From an uncultured Oscillibacter sp. (GTDB taxonomy: Bacteria > Bacillota > Clostridia > Oscillospirales > Oscillospiraceae): DNA of 16,911 nt. Below, piece after piece: positions 13,181 through 16,911 of the stretch. Both the position numbers and the translations under genes were made by a program. The notes under the pieces were generated by a model. That model was not told the origin of the DNA. It saw only the letters and a list, made by a program, of their open reading frames with translations, and did not search any database. Every line of letters starts with the position of its first letter. Within the stretch, counting starts at the first letter, position 1. The stretch spans positions 1 through 16,911 of the forward strand of contig CAJUCO010000048.1 in NCBI GenBank assembly GCA_910585245.1, in the 5' to 3' direction.

Positions 13181-13696
13181 GTGAAAAGAGCTGTCACGTG
13201 CGTTTATACGCTGTTGGACAAGTTGTGTTTCGTTCTCATCGCCGCCGGATTTTCCGCAATCGTGCTGATTCTGGGGGTGCAGATCGTCCTTCGCATGGTG
13301 CTGAAGGCCCCGACCATGTGGGCCGAGGAGGTTTGCCGGTATCTCTTTATCTGGCTGCTCTTCCTGGGCGGCGCGGTGGCCTTCAGCCGGGGAGGGCACC
13401 TGATTGTGGACGTTTTGTTCATCAAGCTACCCAAAAAAATCCAGCTGATTTTGACCTTTGCATACTACCTGGTCATTGCGGGGTTCTCCTGCTATCTGGC
13501 CTACAGCGGACTGCTTTACGCCCTCTCCCAATGGAACCGGCCTATGTACACGGTCTCCTGGATTTCCCTGGGAGTCGTGGACCTGTGCGTCCCCGTGGGG
13601 GCCGTCATCACAATTTTGTACATCATCCGGGAGCTTGGCCGTATGGTGGTGCAAAAAGAGCGGTATCTGGAGACGAGGGGAGGGGCGCTGGGATGA
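13181..13696 (+). CDS. dctQ: TRAP transporter small membrane subunit (DctQ family)
   Basis: 171 residues from a GTG start at 13181, five bases after GAGGAGGG. Four membrane helices are seen (about 12-36, 50-68, 86-110, 128-148). The family signature is MWAEEVCRYLFIWLLFLGG (46-64), followed by AFSRGGHLIVD. DctQ pairs with DctM to form the sodium-driven permease. It starts 37 bp after dctP, and its stop overlaps the dctM start as ATGA, so the two permease subunits are translationally coupled. Confidence 0.92.
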   Translation: MKRAVTCVYTLLDKLCFVLIAAGFSAIVLILGVQIVLRMVLKAPTMWAEEVCRYLFIWLLFLGGAVAFSRGGHLIVDVLFIKLPKKIQLILTFAYYLVIAGFSCYLAYSGLLYALSQWNRPMYTVSWISLGVVDLCVPVGAVITILYIIRELGRMVVQKERYLETRGGALG

Positions 13697-14970
13697 CGAC
13701 CATGATCCTCACTATCCTGATCTTTATGGCCCTTTTGCTGCTGGGCTTCCCTGTGGCCTACGCCATGGGGCTGGCGGGCCTTTGGGGGATGCTGGACTTT
13801 GGCACGGTGTCGGACGTGTTGGCGGCTCAAAAGTGCTTCACCACCATGAACTCCTTCACCTTGATGGCGGTTCCCTTTTACATTCTGGCGGGGGAACTGA
13901 TGAACACCGGCGGAATCACCCGCAAGCTCATCCGCTTTTGCTCCTTGCTGCTGCAGCACTGGAGAGGCGCTCTGGCCCACGCCAACGTGCTGGTCAGCAT
14001 GATTATGGCGGGGTTCGCCGGCTCGGCCACGGCGGACGCGGTGAGCGTCGGCGCCATTTTGATTCCCGCTATGCAGGAAGACGGCTACACGCCGGAGTTT
14101 TCCGCCGGGGTCACCGCCGCCTCCTCCTGCATCGGGCCCATCATTCCCCCCAGCTTAACCATGGTGATCTACGGCGGCATTACAGGACTTTCCATCGGCA
14201 CGTTGTTTATGGCCGGAATTGTTCCGGGGATACTGATCGGCCTTGCTCAGATGAGCGTGTGCGCCTATTACGGGCACAAAGAGCGCTGGGTGAAAAAATC
14301 CCGCGCCAGTCTCTGCGAAATCTCCGCCGCCGCCTGGGAGGCAAAGTGGGCCCTGGTGGCTCCGGTTATCGTTCTGGGCGGCATTATGGGGGGCCTTTTC
14401 ACCGCCACGGAGGCGGGCATCGTTCTGGTGATCTACTCCATTTTGGTCAGCGTGTTCGCCTATAAGGAGATCCGAATCCGCGATTTGCCTGGAATCCTGA
14501 ACAAGGCCTGCGTCAGCATGGCTGTCCCCTGCATGATCATCTGTCTGGCGTCCCTGTTTGGGCAGGTCATCACCCGGGGAAATCTGGCCTCCATCCTCTG
14601 CGGCGGAATGCTGGATATCACAGAGAATCCGACTTTGATTTTGATGATGGTCATTGGCATCTTGTTTGCGGTGGGGCTGTTTCTGGATGGAACGGTGGCG
14701 ATGATGATTTTTGTCCCCGTCCTCTTCCCCATCGGAAACACCGTGGGATTAGACCCCATCCACTTCGCCATTATCATCATGATCACCATTCTGGTGGGGA
14801 CGATTACACCGCCGGTGGGGCTGCAACTGTTCATCGCCGCGGGAATTGCCAAGGTCCCGGTGACAAAGGTCGTGGTCTGGCCCTTCGTCTTCGCCATGGT
14901 GGCGCTGCTGGTTCTCTTTACCTTTGTCCCGGAATTTGTGACCATGGTTCCAAACCTGCTCGGCGCGTAA
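13693..14970 (+). CDS. dctM: TRAP transporter large permease subunit (DctM family)
   Basis: 425 residues from the ATG at 13693, which overlaps the dctQ stop by four bases and follows GGGGAGGGG. The frame is open further upstream, but that stretch lies within dctP/dctQ and is not coding. Family motifs: GFPVAYAMGLAGLWGML near the N-terminus, MNSFTLMAVPFYILAGELMN, GFAGSATADAVSVGAILIPAM, SSCIGPIIPPSLTMVIYG, and near the C-terminus GTITPPVGLQLFIAAGIAKV. About a dozen hydrophobic segments form the sodium-coupled elevator domain. Substrate specificity lies mostly with DctP. Confidence 0.94.
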   Translation: MTTMILTILIFMALLLLGFPVAYAMGLAGLWGMLDFGTVSDVLAAQKCFTTMNSFTLMAVPFYILAGELMNTGGITRKLIRFCSLLLQHWRGALAHANVLVSMIMAGFAGSATADAVSVGAILIPAMQEDGYTPEFSAGVTAASSCIGPIIPPSLTMVIYGGITGLSIGTLFMAGIVPGILIGLAQMSVCAYYGHKERWVKKSRASLCEISAAAWEAKWALVAPVIVLGGIMGGLFTATEAGIVLVIYSILVSVFAYKEIRIRDLPGILNKACVSMAVPCMIICLASLFGQVITRGNLASILCGGMLDITENPTLILMMVIGILFAVGLFLDGTVAMMIFVPVLFPIGNTVGLDPIHFAIIIMITILVGTITPPVGLQLFIAAGIAKVPVTKVVVWPFVFAMVALLVLFTFVPEFVTMVPNLLGA

Positions 14971-14989
14971 ACGCCGTAGAGGATACAAC

Positions 14990-15031
14990 CGGCGAAGGGG
15001 GAAGACGCCCTTGCCGCGTTCCCCTTCCCGG
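14990..15031 (+). other. Stem-loop between dctM and the M24 hydrolase gene
   Basis: CCGGCGAAGGGGGAA (14990-15004... reading toward the loop) pairs with TTCCCCTTCCCGG further down, with one bulge and one mismatch. It has no T-run. It may set the relative levels of transporter and enzyme by RNA processing or partial termination. Confidence 0.4.
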
Positions 15032-15060
15032 GCGGAAACATTGAAAAGGAGGAGTTTGAA

Positions 15061-16191
15061 ATGGCTGTTAGCGAACGGTACGGGCGGCTACAAAGGCTGA
15101 TGGAAAAGGAGGGTCTGGACGTCACGGTGGTGATCTCCCCGGAAAACACGCTGTATTTCGCGGAAACCTACATTATGACCCAAAGCTCCATTCGGGACCG
15201 TCTGGCCATCGCCGTGCTCCCGCTGGAGAAAGAGCCGGTCTTCATCGGATGCAGCATCGAGCAATCCACCATTGAAAGCGAGACATGGATTGAAGACAAA
15301 CGCTTTTACACAGAGTTCATGGAATCTCCCATCGCCTTTTTGGCAAGCGTCCTGCGGGAGAAGGGACTGGACCACGGCAAGGTGGGCGTTGAGCTGGATT
15401 ATCTAATGGCCCATTACTACCGCGAGATGGTGGAGCTACTCCCGGATGTGGAGTTTGTGCCCTGCACCCGTCTGTTCGACAAAATCCGCATGATCAAGGA
15501 GCCTGTGGAGATCGAAATGCTCTCCAAGGCGGCCCAAAGCACCCGCGCCGCTCTAGAACGGGCATTGCTGGAGACGCATCCCGGCGATACGGAGTTCCAG
15601 CTGGCCAGCAAGATTAAACGCTATATGCTGGAGGACGGAGCCGACTACATCACCTTTTTGGTCATGGGCACAGGGGACCACTCTGGCCAGACGCACAAGC
15701 TGCCGGATCAGGACGTCCTGGCGGAGGGCGAGCTGATGCGCATTGACTACGGCGCCAGCTACAGTTTTGGGAACTACCACTGCTATAACTCCGACGTGGC
15801 CCGCACGGTGCTGATCGGCAAACCGAACCCCCTCTATGTAGACGTGATGAAACGGCTGTGTGAAGCCTACTATTATACTTATGACCACGTTCGAGCCGGC
15901 GTCACGGCCAAGGAGCTCTACACACTTTGTAAGGAGAAATGCGAGGCCCTGGGCCTGAATTTCGCCTGTCCCCACATTGGCCACTCTCTGGGCATCGGCC
16001 TTCACGAGTTCCCCATGCTCTCTCCCAAAGAGGATTTCGAGCTGGAGGAAAACATGGTGTTCTGCATTGAGCCGGTCATCCGCCAACATAACCGTATGTT
16101 CCACCAGGAGGACCTGGTCCTGGTGAAGAAGGGCGGTTATCAGGTCCTCTCCCAGGACGTCTTCCAACCCCGCTATCTGGAAATCCACTGA
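15061..16191 (+). CDS. M24-family metallohydrolase (Xaa-Pro aminopeptidase/dipeptidase-like)
   Basis: 376 residues with AAAGGAGGAG ahead of the ATG. The N-terminal creatinase/prolidase domain covers about 1-140 and the catalytic pita-bread domain about 150-370. All five metal ligands of the family are present: Asp229 (RIDYGA), Asp245 (YNSDVART), His308 (HIGHSLGIGLHEFP), Glu337 (FCIEPV) and Glu350 (FHQEDLVLV). This argues for a metal-dependent hydrolase and against a true creatinase, which lacks a full metal site. Family members cleave Xaa-Pro bonds, but also non-peptide amides such as ectoine. Its place after a carboxylate TRAP transporter and before RidA suggests it acts on the imported compound. 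It is cytosolic, with no signal peptide. Confidence 0.92.
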   Translation: MAVSERYGRLQRLMEKEGLDVTVVISPENTLYFAETYIMTQSSIRDRLAIAVLPLEKEPVFIGCSIEQSTIESETWIEDKRFYTEFMESPIAFLASVLREKGLDHGKVGVELDYLMAHYYREMVELLPDVEFVPCTRLFDKIRMIKEPVEIEMLSKAAQSTRAALERALLETHPGDTEFQLASKIKRYMLEDGADYITFLVMGTGDHSGQTHKLPDQDVLAEGELMRIDYGASYSFGNYHCYNSDVARTVLIGKPNPLYVDVMKRLCEAYYYTYDHVRAGVTAKELYTLCKEKCEALGLNFACPHIGHSLGIGLHEFPMLSPKEDFELEENMVFCIEPVIRQHNRMFHQEDLVLVKKGGYQVLSQDVFQPRYLEIH

Positions 16192-16265
16192 CTGAAAAAG
16201 AAGGTGGCGCCCCTCACAAGGACCGGCCGCCTGATAAAAAATCACGGAAAACGAGGTATTGCTCC

Positions 16266-16649
16266 ATGTTGAAAACGGTAAACACGGATAAAATTCCCTC
16301 CATTCCCAACGCGCCCTTTTCCCAGGGCGTCATTGCCGGGGAGATGCTGTTCCTCTCTGGGCAGGTGGGAACCGATCCCGCCAGCGGAAAACTGGTGGAC
16401 GGCGGTGTCCAGGCCCAGGCGGAACAGGCCATTCGGAACATCGGCGTCATTCTGGAAAGCTGTGGCGTCTCCTACGAGAGCGTGGTCAAGGCCACCTGTT
16501 TCCTTTCGGATATCGGGGACTTCGGCCCGTTTAACGACGTGTACAGCCGGTACTTTACCGGCAAGCCCGCCCGCTCCTGCTTCGCCGTCAAGGACCTCCC
16601 CATGGGCGCACTGGTGGAGGTGGAGGTCATCGTCTCCCTGGGCAAGTAA
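16266..16649 (+). CDS. RidA-family (YjgF/YER057c/UK114) enamine/imine deaminase
   Basis: 127 residues, standard length, with a modest GAGG site 9 bp before the ATG. The family core is clear: PFSQGVIAGEMLFLSGQVG (17-35), QAEQAIRNIGVILESCG, and PARSCFAVKDLPMGALVEVE with Arg103, the conserved catalytic Arg (Arg105 in E. coli RidA), and Glu118/Glu120. Phe18 replaces the Tyr seen at the corresponding place in E. coli RidA. Known role: hydrolysis of reactive 2-aminoacrylate and other enamines/imines to keto acids and ammonia. As the last gene of the TRAP-M24 operon it may act on a product of that pathway and not in general housekeeping. It starts 74 bp after the M24 stop. Confidence 0.93.
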   Translation: MLKTVNTDKIPSIPNAPFSQGVIAGEMLFLSGQVGTDPASGKLVDGGVQAQAEQAIRNIGVILESCGVSYESVVKATCFLSDIGDFGPFNDVYSRYFTGKPARSCFAVKDLPMGALVEVEVIVSLGK

Positions 16650-16668
16650 TCCCCTCCCCATAAAAAGA

Positions 16669-16702
16669 CCGGGTCCCCTGGGCGAACGCCCAGGGGACCC
16701 GG
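16669..16702. terminator. Strong hairpin at the end of the TRAP-M24-RidA operon
   Basis: Perfect 15-bp stem (16669-16683 with 16688-16702) and a GAAC loop, 19 bp after the ridA stop. The plus side has no T-run. On the minus strand it is followed by TCTTTTT, so it is best formed as a terminator for transcripts entering from the right while also closing this operon. Confidence 0.7.
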
Positions 16703-16742
16703 CAGCAGTACAGACCAAATTTTACTTAAAATCCGTCTCCTC

Positions 16743-16852
16743 TCCGCCGCGAATCCAGCGAAGCGAATCGCGGCGGAAAGCGAAGGAATTCCCCGTCCGG
16801 CAGAGCTTTCCGCCCCTTCGGGGCGGGAAGCGTAGCGGTAAGGGGAATTCCT
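16743..16852. repeat. Complex inverted-repeat structure at the right edge
   Basis: Three nested or adjacent stems: 10-bp perfect TCCGCCGCGA/TCGCGGCGGA (16743-16752, 16768-16777); outer 11-bp perfect AGGAATTCCCC/GGGGAATTCCT (16784-16794, 16842-16852); and inside it a 12-bp stem with one G-T pair and loop TTC (16805-16816, 16820-16831). No gene was found from 16650 to the window end. It looks like a second intergenic repeat family or a structured RNA that may continue past the edge. Confidence 0.6.
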
Positions 16853-16911
16853 GAGCTGGTGGAGGCGAGGGGATTTTATACGAACTCTCCGCCGAGGCGT
16901 CGCCGCCAAGC

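Noticed and set aside
13108..13692. Upstream extension of the dctM frame through dctQ
   Set aside because: dctQ is clearly coded in its own frame, and dctM homologues start at the ATG at 13693.
15061..16191. Creatinase as the identity of the M24 enzyme
   Set aside because: All five metal ligands are present, whereas true creatinases lack the full metal site.
16857..16911. tRNA or tmRNA gene on the minus strand ending CGCCTCCACCA
   Set aside because: The T-arm and loop cannot be formed from the bases before the tail, and the rest would lie outside the window.
1..16911. CRISPR array, rRNA, prophage or insertion sequence
   Set aside because: No regularly spaced repeats, no rRNA-like stretches, and no phage or transposase motifs in any frame.

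Overview
The window is high-GC DNA with strong AGGAGG-type ribosome binding sites and a gene set typical of Gram-positive anaerobes: TmcAL (YlbM), a YetF/DUF421 + DUF4363 pair, an ECF sigma factor with a DUF4179-like membrane partner, and a DUF3298 lipoprotein. This suggests a gut-type Oscillospiraceae (Flavonifractor/Lawsonibacter/Oscillibacter-like) chromosome. The taxonomic call is inference from gene content and base composition only. No rRNA, tRNA, CRISPR array, transposase or phage gene was found. Seventeen protein genes are supported, one of them cut by the left edge.

Layout. 1-2024 (+): C-terminal two thirds of an RND efflux pump. 2162-4257 (-): tmcAL followed 17 bp later by a DUF3298 lipoprotein gene. 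4450-5646 (+): acetate kinase, divergent from tmcAL, with back-to-back promoters and a leader hairpin. 5861-7573 (-): yetF/DUF421, DUF4363 (ATGA overlap) and a GNAT acetyltransferase whose only well-placed start codon is ATA. 7828-9448 (+): ECF sigma factor and overlapping membrane partner behind an ECF-type promoter that contains a perfect inverted repeat. 9621-10286 (+): unknown cytosolic protein. 10328-10513 (-): 61-aa helical protein. 10683-11567 (+): LysR regulator. 12056-16649 (+): TRAP transporter genes dctP-dctQ-dctM, an M24 metallohydrolase and a RidA-family deaminase, read as one catabolic operon, probably controlled by the LysR protein and perhaps by a leader terminator.

The most unusual structure is a family of intergenic hairpin elements: R2 at 5686-5845, R3 at 11577-11732 in the opposite orientation, and a short deletion form R1 at 2064-2111. 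R2 and R3 share an exact 58-bp core, and their hairpins show paired changes. Each lies between two copies of a terminator hairpin, placed as if the element had entered between the hairpin and the T-run of the upstream gene's terminator and duplicated the hairpin. This looks like a small non-autonomous element that targets intrinsic terminators.

Two other points deserve a check: the TRAP-M24-RidA gene set, whose substrate is unknown, and the ATA start of the GNAT gene.
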